From: Panonychus citri
Lineage: Eukaryota > Arthropoda > Arachnida > Trombidiformes > Tetranychidae
Length of the DNA: 64,000 bases
Assembly: GCF_014898815.1 (NCBI RefSeq)
Contig: NW_026515455.1
Location: 372,001 to 436,000, forward strand
Reading direction: 5' to 3'
Positions within the stretch are counted from its first letter, which is position 1; each line of letters opens with the position of its first letter. Of this stretch, positions 36,981-48,900 are shown piece by piece. The notes under the pieces were generated by a model that was not told where the DNA came from, ran no database searches, and saw only the letters and a program-made list of their open reading frames with translations. The position numbers and the translations under genes were made by a program.

Positions 36981-38445
36981 CCCTTACCAAAAAAAACAGA
37001 GAGATACAAATTCACCCCAATTACTTACCTTTGGAAGTTATTTATCTTTTTCTTATCGTTTAAATATCAATTCTACAACAAAATAGTGATACTCAATCGA
37101 TGAAATTTCATGTAAATCAAACAATTAATCATTTTCGATTCTTTTGATTTTTCTATCCAATGTTTTTTTCTCAAAACAAAATGAATTCAATTACCTTAGT
37201 CTTCGAGAGGATCAACAAAAGAGACGATAACGAGAGATTCCAGTTGAATTATAGTCCAAAATAAACGACCTCTACTCTGAACAATTGGCCATCATTACTT
37301 TTGTGATTATTTTCCTCTTAATCTCCTCTCTCATCTTGATTAATTCAATTATGATCCATCGAAAGGATCGAAAGCAAATCAACTTTCTGCAAATGTTTTA
37401 CTTAATTTCCAATGACTAGAAGTACATTTGATTTGCTTTTCCCCAACTGAATCTCGTTTACCTGATGTTGGTCTTTTCTCAAACTTTTATTACAATTAAT
37501 TAACAATAACGAACATGAAACTTAATTGTTCTCCCCAAATTGTGATTAACAAATCAACTTACAAAAACTTACGAAAGACTGGATTAGATAACTAATCATA
37601 GAATCATAGATGAAAGAAATTTTCTTTTTGTGCTCCGACAAATCAACTAATGTGATTAGAAAAAAAGCTTAATTAATCAGTTTGATTTGTAATAATTGTT
37701 TCATTTAATCATTGAATTTAAAAACCATTACAACTCTGCATATACACTACCATTAATTGTTGATATAATTTGTAAAACAATTGTCACTCTTTCATCTCAC
37801 CTTTTCCAATCCCCATTTTCTGATTTTATCATCAGACAAAATAATCATTTATTTTAATTAATGATTGTAATTAATGTGTTTAAATAACAATTGACATCAC
37901 AATATAATCTAAATTATAATTATAACTGTAACAATGTCTTTTTAAAAGACATTTAATTATGTATCGTAAATAACAATAATCATTTCAATTGTCTCTCAAT
38001 TTAACGAAGAGAATTAAAATCCAAAGAAATTAAGTTCAAACAAAATGAAAAGTTTATTTCGATCACAATTAGGATATTATGAGTCATCAAATCTCCTTCT
38101 TATTACACAAGATTAGTGAATCATTTGAGTTTAACAATTTAACTCTTTTAATCACTTCGGTGGTTAATTTGTTATTGTTTGTTTTGCTATTTTCCACTAG
38201 ATCGAGATTTAGATAATTTATTAATTAGCATTGAGGACTAGGGAATATATTAATTGTCGAAGGGATAAACAATTGTCTTGTGTCAAATTAGAAAATTGTC
38301 CAAATTATTGAATATAATGTAAATATTGTTAAACAAGAAAATTAATATTTTTAAGGTGGGAAACAAAAAACGATAGTAAATGAATTACATATAAAGTCTT
38401 GAAATATATTGGGAATAATTGTTTTGATTAATATTGCTCAAGTCT
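36981..38445. other. Tail-to-tail intergenic region
   Basis: About 1.46 kb, AT-rich, between the zinc-finger gene and the LOTUS/Tudor gene. It probably contains a long 3' UTR of the former. A perfect inverted repeat at 37,933-37,953 (AATGTCTTTT, one base, AAAAGACATT) could form a short hairpin. No gene is seen. Confidence 0.5.
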
Positions 38446-41400
38446 TTAGAGATTTAGTTTGTTTAATTTGTCTTCGAGATTACTGGCCTCGGAATTATTG
38501 GAATGATCAACAGATCCATTGGTATGTGGAGTATCACCATTCATTTGGCTTGAGTGTTCACTTTGAGTATCACATGAGAGCTCATTTGATTGGACTTTTC
38601 CGTTTTGAGTTTGAAGATTCTTGAGAGTGGCAATCATCTTCTTCGCTGCGATTCTTGTTTGTCTTCGAACAGGTCGGTGGACATCATTGTTTGGAATCGT
38701 GACTTCGTTTTTATTTCGAATGGTTGAAATGTCATCGATTACCGCAAGTCCACTTTCGATTAATTGTTTGTGTAGGAAAATATATCCAATGGGAATTTTG
38801 GCACAAATTTCGGCTTCGAATCTAACTGTCTCTTTGAGATTTGGCGATTGACGAGTGTGAAGGCGACAAAGAATGTTCTCATTCTGGTTCATTGCTCTGT
38901 TCATGAAGGCGAGCACTTCATTTTTAGCGTTAGAAGGCCACCTATCAGTTTTTGGACGAATTCCTCTGAGTGAAAGACGAATGGCTTGGGCTGGAAGATG
39001 ACCGAATTCTTTTTTCATGAGCCTTAATTTCTTGGCTTCGATCAATTGTTCTCCGCCATAATCGATGAAAGCTACTTTCACTTTCTTGCGATCAGGTTCA
39101 ACTTTAACGATTTTTACACGATGCCAACAGTTATCGACATCGAATGGGGCTACGCAGAAGAAATTTTCTCGTAGACAATATGAAGGCACTTCATAGCCAA
39201 CACAATATGAAGATTCATAAACTCCAAGTTTATTCATTATACAATCGAGAGCTTCTGAATAGTATTTACCAAGTAAGTTGACGAAAATACAATTTGGATT
39301 GACAACAGATGTAAGAATAATGGGATGCCAAACTTCTGTATCAACTGTAGCTTCATCAACGTTAACGTCATTAATTATATCTCCAGGAAGTACAACATCA
39401 TCAATAGGAACCATTTGCTTTAATGCATCATACTGATTATTGGATACACAGATTTCGATCCATTGGGTTTGCCAATCAGGAGTTAATGAAACTGTCAAAT
39501 CATCGCCAGCGTAATTTTTGGACATTTCAATGGGCAGTTCTTTAGATAGATTTTCAAACATATCTTGATAATCTTTGAAGTTGTAGAGACAAGGGTCAAG
39601 ACTCTCTTTGAAATTTAAGTAATAATCAGTAGAAAAGTTATCAACTGATATTCCTTCAGTAGCTTTCATCAGTAGTGCCATTATTTTTAATTTGAAAGAC
39701 CATCGTACTTGTGTATCAGTCGGTAAAGGCTCAGAATTTTTAACATGATATTCAGTTACTCTTGCGTGAACTTCAGGAGGAACTGCTTTGGCGTCGTAAA
39801 TTATAGCATCTTGGTCATTATCCTGTCCACTTCTCGCATCTGCTGGATCAACAAAAAACAATGAAGGGAGACCATAAAAAATTTCCATGGGAGAGTAATA
39901 ACCCCAAATGTTGGGCTCCAAAGGTGCTCCACAAAGTATTTCATATTCTGCTAAGAAATTTGCAGCAGAAATACCGTAAGGGTATTTCTCTAAAATACTC
40001 TTAAAATATGAAATTGCGGTGTTGGGAAAATTTTCAAGCGCTTCACTATCATCAACACCATTTTGTACTTCAATTCGCATTTCAAAGGGATTATCACTCG
40101 AGCTAACTACTTTTCTGTGGGGTTTACTCTCATTCGCGACAGGATCTGAAAGATAATGCAAGAACAAATTAAACCTAAGTTGACCTGAACCCAATTGGGG
40201 TGAGAAAAGCTTAATTTCAAGGATAACAATTGAGGACGTTTTTAATTAATTGATAAACTATAAAATGAATTGGTTACAAACAAAGAAGAAGAGAAAAAAA
40301 GCTTAAATTGTACAAATACCATTGACAGTTAAATAAACACTCATTCGACATTTTAACATTAAGTTGACAAATTTTAGAGTTTTTGATAAAATGTAGCAAA
40401 CATTTCACACAAGTGCTGTGACTAAACCAATCGAGTTACAAATGATAAACTATGGTAACTAATTGAGTGGAAAGGCAAGCGCAAAAGCGCTTAATCATCT
40501 AGCAATTTATTTACTTGATAATGTACATTAGCCTAATATCAGAACAAAGATAAACATAGATTAAAATTTTCCTACACATAAAAATCTAGTTGCGATGCAA
40601 TAAACTAAATTGAAGAATGAAACTGTTCAAACACAACTCAAAAAGCTTTTTTAACACAGAAAAAAAATGAAAACATCTCGAGAGAAAGAGAGAGAATCTC
40701 GACAAACACAATTGGATTGATTATCTACCAATAGAGAGATTTGGTTTTCGAAAATGCTACAAATTATTTAACAGAACATGAAATATGACGTAAAACATAT
40801 AAAGCAAAGCAAACAAATAAACAAATATCCATCTTACCTAATCGGCCATTACTTTGAGAAGCCCCCACAGGCGTTTTCTTTGGTGAATTTCTTGGAGATC
40901 GTTTCGGTGAACCTTTTGGTGATTTAGATGTTCCATTGATATGTTGTTCCACCTTTGGTACGACGACAGGTTCATCTACCAATTTTACCAGATAATACTT
41001 ATTAGAAGGGTGTAATTCATTCTTGCAAATATGTGATATGCTTTGAAAAGCTTGACAAAGGTCAACAAAGCCTCGAGATTTAACGTCCAAAGGTATTCCA
41101 TGTTTTTTCTGGTAGAGCATCTGAAATAATCCATGGCTGATACCGTTAGTCCCATGATTTCTCAATAAATCTTTAATGTTTTTTATATCATTAGCTGATA
41201 GGAAAGCGGGAGATGCTCTGGATTTGTTACTAGGTCCTGGTAGAGGTCGGTCACTTGTTAGTCCAACTTTCTGTTGATTATTCACATTAATTGTCTGTAA
41301 TGGCAATTTTGACTTAGTTGAAGGATTATATTGGGTTGGTAATTTGTTGGTAACAGGTTGTGTAGGTGGTTTATAATTTGAAGAATTATTATAAACAAAA

Positions 41401-41909
41401 CTTGATGACGGTCTGGGATCACCAAAACCGGCTGGAACAATTGAACGATTTCTGGAAACTGAAGGTCCTCCATAATGTGACCTATTGATGGGCTTACTAA
41501 CACCCCAACCTGAGCCCCATGTAGCAGTTGGTCTAAAGTTGTTGTATCTTCCAGCAGTAAGATTAGAATAGGCAGAATAACCTGAATGAATGGGCCTTTT
41601 TCTCCTCTTCTTGGTCACAGTTTTCTGTCCCATAACCATCGATTGAATATGAAGTGTCTCTTTCCCGAATTTGGCCATGTAAACAGTTTCACCGAGTCTA
41701 TTTGATCCCGACATAAGAATATCAGACATGGAAGCCAAAAATTCCCTTGGGCTGCTATAACCGAACTCATTGTATGGCAAAGAACGACCTTCAAGTTCAT
41801 GATAATCCCTTTGGATTTGATGAATTCCAGCACCATCCTTGTAAGGTATGATGATTGATTTTAGGACAGCTTTCAAGTCTTCCAACTTTTCTACTTTAGC
41901 AGAGTTCAT
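38446..41909 (-). CDS. LOTUS/Tudor-domain protein, TDRD5/TDRD7-like (probable piRNA pathway)
   Basis: Two exons, 41909-40838 and 40145-38446 (phase 1), encode 923 residues. The ATG at 41909 is preceded by an in-frame stop two codons upstream. LOTUS domains, which bind the helicase Vasa in germ granules, are seen at about residues 8-80 (IIPYKDGAGIHQIQRDYHELEG, in pieces) and 236-312 (NIKDLLRNHGTNGISHGLFQ). Two further LOTUS-like units lie at 396-460 (FKSILEKYPYGISAANFLAEY) and 506-570 (KIMALLMKATEGISVDNFS). An extended Tudor domain lies at about 640-820, with CVAPFDVDNCWHRVKIVKV and the aromatic-cage-type VAFIDYGGEQLI. A single Tudor after several LOTUS units fits TDRD5/Tejas best, while TDRD7/Tapas has more Tudor units. 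The intron (40,146-40,837) is AT-rich without an exon. Function in transposon silencing is inferred from the family. Confidence 0.85.
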
Positions 41910-41949
41910 TTTCACTTAAGAAAAAAATGGCTCACACTTTTTAGAACAA

Positions 41950-41952
<3 letters not shown>

Positions 41953-41994
<42 letters not shown>
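41953..41994. repeat. (AG)n microsatellite
   Basis: About 21 AG units, 45-85 bp upstream of the start codon of the LOTUS/Tudor gene, so probably in its 5' UTR or core promoter. In gene orientation it is a CT tract. Confidence 0.85.
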
Positions 41995-42002
<8 letters not shown>

Positions 42003-42248
42003 AAAGAGAAAAAGAGAAAAACCGAAAAAAAAAAACGATGATGATGATGTAATTTGGATAGAGAAAAGAACAAGATTCACTTGAAGAGAACACACCAAAT
42101 ACGAATTTCTAAAAAACCAAGAGAAGAAGAGACTTCAAATATGTGTAATAGAATAAAGACAATTTAGAATGATGATTGATCAGGTGAACGATTCAAATTA
42201 AATCTACTAAAAAGATTCTATTCAACTCAAACTCGAATGACAGTTAGA

Positions 42249-42780
42249 GCCATCTAGTGGTGCGAATCGAAAACTTGAGTTTTTCCAAAAGTCATTGGAA
42301 TGACATCTGTTGGCATCTGTTGGAACAGAACCTCATCTCAGCCGCTCTTCTATCGAGCGCTGGTGGCTCAGGACTGAGCCGAGAATTTGAACAAAGCGAT
42401 TGGTAAATCAATAGATGTCACCACTTGTCGTGTTAAAATTTCTAAAATTTTGGATCAAAATTTTTGGTACTACGAATTTTATTGAAGAGAGTAAGTGGAA
42501 TTATGTTCGCTAGTGTGCAGACTGTTCAATGTGTATTCCGTTCCTAACTCAAATGGAAGATGGAGAAAGAAAGGAAACAGAAAGTCCTTTATAACGCAAG
42601 AACTGACTAATAACCTCGAAGTCCAAGATCGAGGCGAACCTGTCCCCTTGAGAATATGTGGCATGTCCCTTGAATCCCGAAGTCAATTTGAATTCCAAAC
42701 CACGAAAATGAGCGACTTTTTGGCCGATCACTAGATGGCTCTTGCTGGTGGTTCTCGAGTCCAAGTGGCTGTGCCATCTA
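42249..42780. promoter_or_regulatory. Cluster of TAGATG(G/T)C words
   Basis: Within 530 bp: GCCATCTAGTGG at 42,249, GACATCTG at 42,302, TAGATGTC at 42,413, CACTAGATGGC at 42,729 and GCCATCTA at 42,773. The same core occurs near other promoters in the window. Clustering in a GC-richer island suggests a protein-binding region, such as an insulator or promoter. This is inference from pattern only. Confidence 0.4.
42365..42380. promoter_or_regulatory. Inverted repeat GGCTCAG-ga-CTGAGCC
   Basis: Perfect 7-base arms with a 2-base spacer. It shares the CTCAG...CTGAG core with the inverted repeat upstream of SDE2 at 7,149-7,167. Confidence 0.35.
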
Positions 42781-44637
42781 CAGACTGGAACTGAGGCAAA
42801 GCAAATGCTGAATAAATTAAATTATTAATCAACTATTTTGATTGAACAACAAAAAGCAAGTTCAATATTTATGTTAACAATTAACTCGTTTTGAATGGAG
42901 AGCATTAATTACTCTACACTCCTTGATAATAGTTGTAATTATACTTTGCATTCATAAAAAATGGATCTTTTTTCTCATAGAAAACATTTAATTGTCGAAA
43001 CAGAAAATCGTAACATGCAAACATTTAATGAAACCATTACGACTAATTTTGTGTCCATTTTCATTGATAATCGTTGAGTAATTACCCAAATTAATGAGAG
43101 ACTTTAATGAAAATCGACAATGAATTTCATGAATCTAATGTTTGTTTGTTCTGTTAATTGTTACCATAATCATCACATTGGACCACAAACATAATATAAA
43201 AGGATGTAATCAAGTAAATTGTTATTCCCACACACCTTAAATTAATCATCTTATTCTTATTCAATAGTTAATTAAATTAACATTTGAAGGTAAACAGTGT
43301 TGAAAGATGATGATTATGATGATGACGAATGAATAAGAAAAGGAAATGATGATCAACACAAAGAAGATAATTTTTAATTAAGAAGGTGCGTCTTGGTCGC
43401 TAACTACCAACTTTCAATTCATTAACTAATTACAATCAACAGAAACTGTAAAAGTTGACTGATGAAAAGATATTGGGTTGATGGTTTATCGTAACAATCA
43501 CTGTGACTCTGGTTAATTTTATTATGAATGAATTGATGGTGACAACAATTAATTATACACTTAGAGACTATTGTCCCTCTGTAATTGTTTGATGAAGAGT
43601 TAATTGCGGTTTTAAACTGTCCTTAAACATTAATAACATGATTAAGATGATGATTTAAATTAACGGACATTAACCTCATTTACCTTTTTCAATGATAATA
43701 ATTAACTACGATGAAATCATTGATGGTTGACTGATGATATTTAAACAAATACTATTAATAATATAATTATCTTTCACTTATTAATGGTTATTAAACTTTA
43801 ATTTAAATCTTCTAGTAAGTCAATTGATTAACTTTCTCGATAAGTTGATTGTTGTTGAAGATCAACATCTCTCATCTCTGTTGATTACTGAGTCAATTAA
43901 ATTCATACAGAATTGATTAGCAATCAGATTAACTTTAACTTAGCAATTAGATATTAATTGTGATCATGAATAGATGAAAAAAAAAGTTTACAATTTATTG
44001 AGACATTTATTAACATTAATATTATCATGATCTCTTAATTATTGAACAATTTACTAGATGATTAGTCTCATTAACTTTGGGTTATTACATTGATAATCTG
44101 AGATAATGATCGTGATTCATTAATAATTATTCACGATCAAGACTGAAGGTGATTTTTTAATTGTAAACCATTAGAAGGACGAACCGTGAAAAATTTGATA
44201 ACAATAAAAACACAATTAATCTTAGCATTTTAGTTTCTAGCATCATTTTATCATCTTTTGCATCTGCTTTTCAATCATAGGAAAGCAATAACAATTAAAA
44301 GTTAATCTGTTGATTAAATCCAATGATTAGTTGATTGTTAATGATTAAAAGTTAAGAGAAAGCAACTCTGGTGGGATGAGTTTTGGTGAGACTTTTTTTC
44401 ATTTCAATCACATTGATTCATTTGTCTCAATTTCATTGATCATCAACCAGGAAACAAATTGAATCAAATATAATTGGTCTTGATGAATGACGTTTAATTA
44501 ATGAATCACAATTGTAATTTGAATTAAATCAACAGCATTCAGTTTATTTGCTGGTTAACAAGTGAACCTTTTAATTTAGTTGATCCTCTAAGTGGTTTTT
44601 TAAAGTCAAGTTAATTGTTGCTTTTTAATTGCTTGAA

Positions 44638-45941
44638 ATGTTTTCGTCTAAATTTTTGTTTATTGTTTTTTGTTTAAATTGTTGTTTTCTAAATTCAGTT
44701 AAATGTTCAGACGATTCTGGGTCCGATGGAGACGAGAAAGCAAAGGAGGAGAGCAAGGAAATGGAAGCCTTCATGAAACTAATGATCAAAAGCAGTCAGA
44801 AAAATTTGAAACGATTACTCGAAACGACCGATATTGGTTCAGTCGCTAGTTCCAAATGTAACGCATCTTGGCATCAATTCATGAGTGAGAATCAATTGAC
44901 CCCTGAAAGATTTTCAAGTGAGTATCTTACAACTTTATCGATCCCGAACTAAACATGAGTTTCAATACTTTAGCGATAATGGAAGAGTACAAATCAGGAA
45001 ATCACGACAAGATCGTGAAACTTGTTCGTCCCGAACAATGTCTACTCAGTGACAATGGACAATTTTGTCAAGTAGATCATTTGACCAACATGACGATGAG
45101 GAACAAGCCAAGGTAAATAAATGGCCCTTTTTAAATTCGAAGGTCAATAGATGGCGTTGGATTTAGAATCATTTTCTTCTTTACTTTCCTTTAGAGTTTT
45201 CGATTTGACTTATGCTCTCTGTTATCCTCGAGGCTGCTCGAACACTGAACTGAACGACATACTTTCAGCTCTAACCGACAATTACAAAGCAAGTATGATT
45301 CAGGTTAAACTGAATGTCGTCAAGTGTACAACTTCAATGGAAAGTGTAACAAAAATGGAGATCGACACCGCACAGAAAATGATGTCTAAAATGTCTGCAG
45401 GAAATAATCAAACTTTCGAAGTTCCTAAATTCAAATTACCCGATTCATATGCAACTCAACCAGGACCGTCTTCAATCAGTGTCCCATCTTCAGTTCCATC
45501 ATATGTACCAAATTTACCTGTGAATATGCCCGATGATCTTCCCATGTTCTCGTTTGAAGATCTTGGTATTCCAAGGCATTTCCAACCCGCTGAATCTTCA
45601 GCTCAACCTCCACCTCCTCCGTTACTCACTATGCCTCTTTACCGGTCATTCCAACTCCGAATCTTCAACAGAATCAAAGGCCAGAAACGACCAGTGCAAT
45701 CGTGAGCTCATCGTCCCCGACAAGCACAACATCATATCCTACATTCAAATGGAGTGAAAGTAAACCCGATGAAGCTTTGGCCTTGAATCCTCTCCGTTAC
45801 CCTGAAGTTTATTATTCAGATGAATTATCAGAATCATTTAAATCACCACCATTAATGACATCTACAACTCCAAGTCCATTGGACAAAACCCGTTTGCTTA
45901 AAATGATTCCAGGTTTAATTGTACCAGATGAAGATGATTGA
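44638..45941 (+). CDS. Secreted NRF-domain protein with a frame break near its C-terminus
   Basis: Exons 44638-44917, 44974-45112 and 45195 onward, with consistent phases (1, then 2). A signal peptide (MFSSKFLFIVFCLNCCFLNS) is followed by an acidic stretch. Next comes a cysteine pattern of the NRF (nose resistant to fluoxetine) N-terminal domain: CNASWHQFM, PEQCLLSDNGQFCQ, YALCYPRGCSNTELND and VVKC. Unlike NRF-6-type proteins, no acyltransferase membrane region follows. Instead there is a proline/serine-rich tail. The main frame stops at 45,705. Another frame, open from before 45,621 to 45,941, continues the same P/S/T-rich style (IPTPNLQQNQ, SSSSPTSTTSYPTF). One additional C in the CC at 45,619-45,620 would join them, so the tail probably extends to 45,941. 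Function is unknown; NRF-domain proteins have been linked to lipid or drug transport. Confidence 0.7.
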
Positions 45942-48900
45942 AAACCATAGAGATGATAATTAAAAAAAATATTAATACTAATCAGCTCAACGATGAATAA
46001 ACAGATTTACATTTTAACATGAGAGCAATTAACGTACTTTTATTACCCTGATTAAAATGAGATTAACGCTCATGATTGTTAGTCGAGTCGCTCAAGTAAA
46101 ATTTACTGCTTTTTCTGTCATTTACATTTAACCCTTTCCTTTTCACTGACTCTCATTCCGATGATAGTATTGATAATTATCATGTTGATACTAAAAAGAA
46201 AAAAATTTTATTCTTTCTCTCAAATTGTATTGATAATTGTGTGCATTCAATTTTCGAGAGAATGACAAAAATATAAGTTTTATTGATTCTCTCCAGGGGA
46301 AATTAACCTTACCCATTGCAAGAGCATTTCGGATGTTTGATTGAGTGGAAATTGTCAAATTCGTATGACAATAAGCAAAGGGCCAGAATATCAACAGAAA
46401 GAGACACAAATTATTGTTTGTTTGCTATTATTTTGTTTTTGTTTATTTCAGTTTTTTGTTATTCGCTTCATTATTATGTTATTATCATTATTGGTTTTGT
46501 TATATCACAAAAAACATCGCACCTATATACATATACATGATTTGTTGTGTGTCGAGATGAATACACATTGAAATAAATTAATAACATTAATTATTGACAG
46601 AATGCAAGAAACAGGGAGGAAGAGAGTGGGAGGGAGATTTTCTAATAAAAAGGAAGTGAAGGGGAAAAGGGGAAAGGGAGAGTCGAGGGGAGAAACAGAT
46701 CAAGAAGAGAAAATTTTTCAGGTAAATCGAAGGTAAAATGTTTGTTTGTTTCCTATTGATGCTTTTATTTTGTATTATACATTTAAGATTAAACGGTTTC
46801 CAGGAACTGAAAGAAAAAGTGATGATGATAAAAATAATGATGATGAAGAGAATGAGAGAGAAAGAAGAGAAAGAATTGACTGGAGTTTTGTAACACGCAT
46901 TCTAGTTGAAGGGGAAGGAAAGAGACGCGTGCTTGTTTCCTATGTACAGATGGATGAGGGAAGAAGATGGAGAAGAGGGAGAGGAGCCGAAGAGATAATG
47001 AGAGAAGAGTCAAACACGCACAAAGCGCGTTGTCATCTTTGTCCAAATGTTTTGTTTCCGTTTCCTCGATTTATTGCTTAGTTATTTTGTATTCGATTTT
47101 CATCTTTTTCATTTTCGTCGTTTTTTTCTTGTACCATTTTGGTTTCATTTTTCCATAAGTTTCACTTACTCTTTTATGCTTATGAGCAGATGAATAATCA
47201 GCGTTCTCATTTGCATGAATCTTTCATCATCAGCTTTTTCCAATTGATGATTGGAAATTGATTCATCAACAAAGTTCCATGAGCTCAATGTTGTCATCAG
47301 TCTGGTGGTCAACGGGCTGGTAGTTGGAGGCTGGACTGATGGTTTTTAAGGTGGTTAACATGATCTTTGGAGTTGAAGTCACTAATGATGACGATGATGA
47401 TGATGGTGATGCCTCTTCCAATGCAATTTCTTATGCTGATGCTATTCCTCTTATTGCTTTTTCTTTGACTGGTTCAAATGGATGATTGAATCTATCCGAG
47501 GGTAGCTGTTAATTGGGAAATAATTAGTGGTTAGCAATTTAATTTGCGGCCAACAGATGAGTTGATGGGCTTTTCTTGTGGGAATTATACTGTGGATGTA
47601 AGTGTGTGTTTTTTGGGACAATGAATAAATTCATTGAGAGTGGGTTGAGAAATGCATGATTTTGAAAAGCAGCAACAAAAACAATCAAGGTAACACTCAT
47701 TTGACTTTGCGTCTGAAAATATCCTCGAGCCTCAAGCCCTAAGGGCACAAGCAATTGCCATCGATATTGTTTTTGAAAGGTTAAGTCACGATGAGCCCAT
47801 AAGTTTATTGGTAACAATCAAATTGATTGACTTCTTTCACTCTTCCTCTATTAACGAGAGAAATTGTATCAACATGAATTAGTTTCATTAATAATTAAAA
47901 AACTTCAATTTTCACAGAAAAAACGAGTCCATCATTTGTGATGCTTCATCACAAGATAATTTGATGAGAAAACCAATGAAGGTATAAATTCATCATCATC
48001 ATTGCCAATAACAAATCTAATGTGATGATAATTTAATGTTCGGACATTGCAGTTGATTATGCAAACTCCGTTTGAGAGATTATGTTGTTGATGGGAGAGT
48101 AGGAGGAGGAGGATGAGGAAGGAGATGTAAGAGTTTCGAGATAGAAGATTCATTTTATTGTTCTTGTTTTTGTTGTGGGCGTTGTAATGATGCTCAAGGT
48201 ACAAAAAAGAGATGAAAATAAGAAAAAAGTGATACAAGCTGAAAAGAGGAGAGAGAGAGAGAGAGATGATGATGATGATCAAGAGGAGGAGGAAGAGGAG
48301 GTAGATGAAAGGTCAGGGAAGTTATGATTTCTCTTTTTACTTTTCTCTCTCGGGAGATAAACAGGGGACGAGTTTTTCTCATAAATTACATAACCTGGAT
48401 TTCGGAGATGAGCTTAGGTGGATCAATTCAATAAGATTGATTGGTCTTTTATCTTTCTTTCTGCCTCTTCATCACCATTCTCATCATCATCAAGATCATC
48501 TTTTGTTTTCCAAAACTAATTTGGTTGCAAATTATAACCCATCAACGAGAAGAGATGAGAAACAAAACCCAAGTACACAAACGAGGGAAAAGATGATTAA
48601 TAAAATGATGATAAAGTCGATGGATGATTGTTGGTAATGTAACAACCAATATGTACCCTAAGGGCTGGGAAGGGCCTAATAGTTATTCTGATTATATTCA
48701 TTTTCATGCTTCCATCAACTTTGTAACTCATCTTTTGTTTTTCTGCGTAAAATTCAAGGTAATCTCGATCTTTTTGTTGCTGCTTTTATCAACAATCTTT
48801 TGTGAAATTGTAGTTTGATTGATGTTAGTTGATTGTTGGGATAACTAATTACTTGTAATTAAACAACTTACGCAAATGAGATCGCCAGTGTCCGATGTTC

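Larger units (their letters stand above)
41910..44637. other. Divergent intergenic region with a GC-richer regulatory-looking island
   Basis: Starts with a long (AG)n run at 41,953-41,994. An island at 42,240-42,790 stands out by base composition and carries several TAGATGG/CATCTA words, two adjacent CATCTGTTGG repeats (42,304-42,323) and an inverted repeat (42,365-42,380). A 79-codon open frame at 42,495-42,734 has no recognisable relatives and is probably chance. From 42,800 to 44,637 the sequence is AT-rich filler. Confidence 0.5.

Noticed and set aside
42495..42734. 79-codon open frame in the GC-richer island
   Set aside because: No recognisable family, and an overlapping frame is open on the other strand. 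The base composition of the island is enough to explain it.
46746..47081. 111-codon open frame rich in Glu and Arg
   Set aside because: It comes from a purine-rich low-complexity tract. There are no domains, and the opposite strand is equally open.
48305..48637. 110-codon open frame
   Set aside because: Low-complexity ends and CATCAT repeats, no recognisable motif, no splice context.
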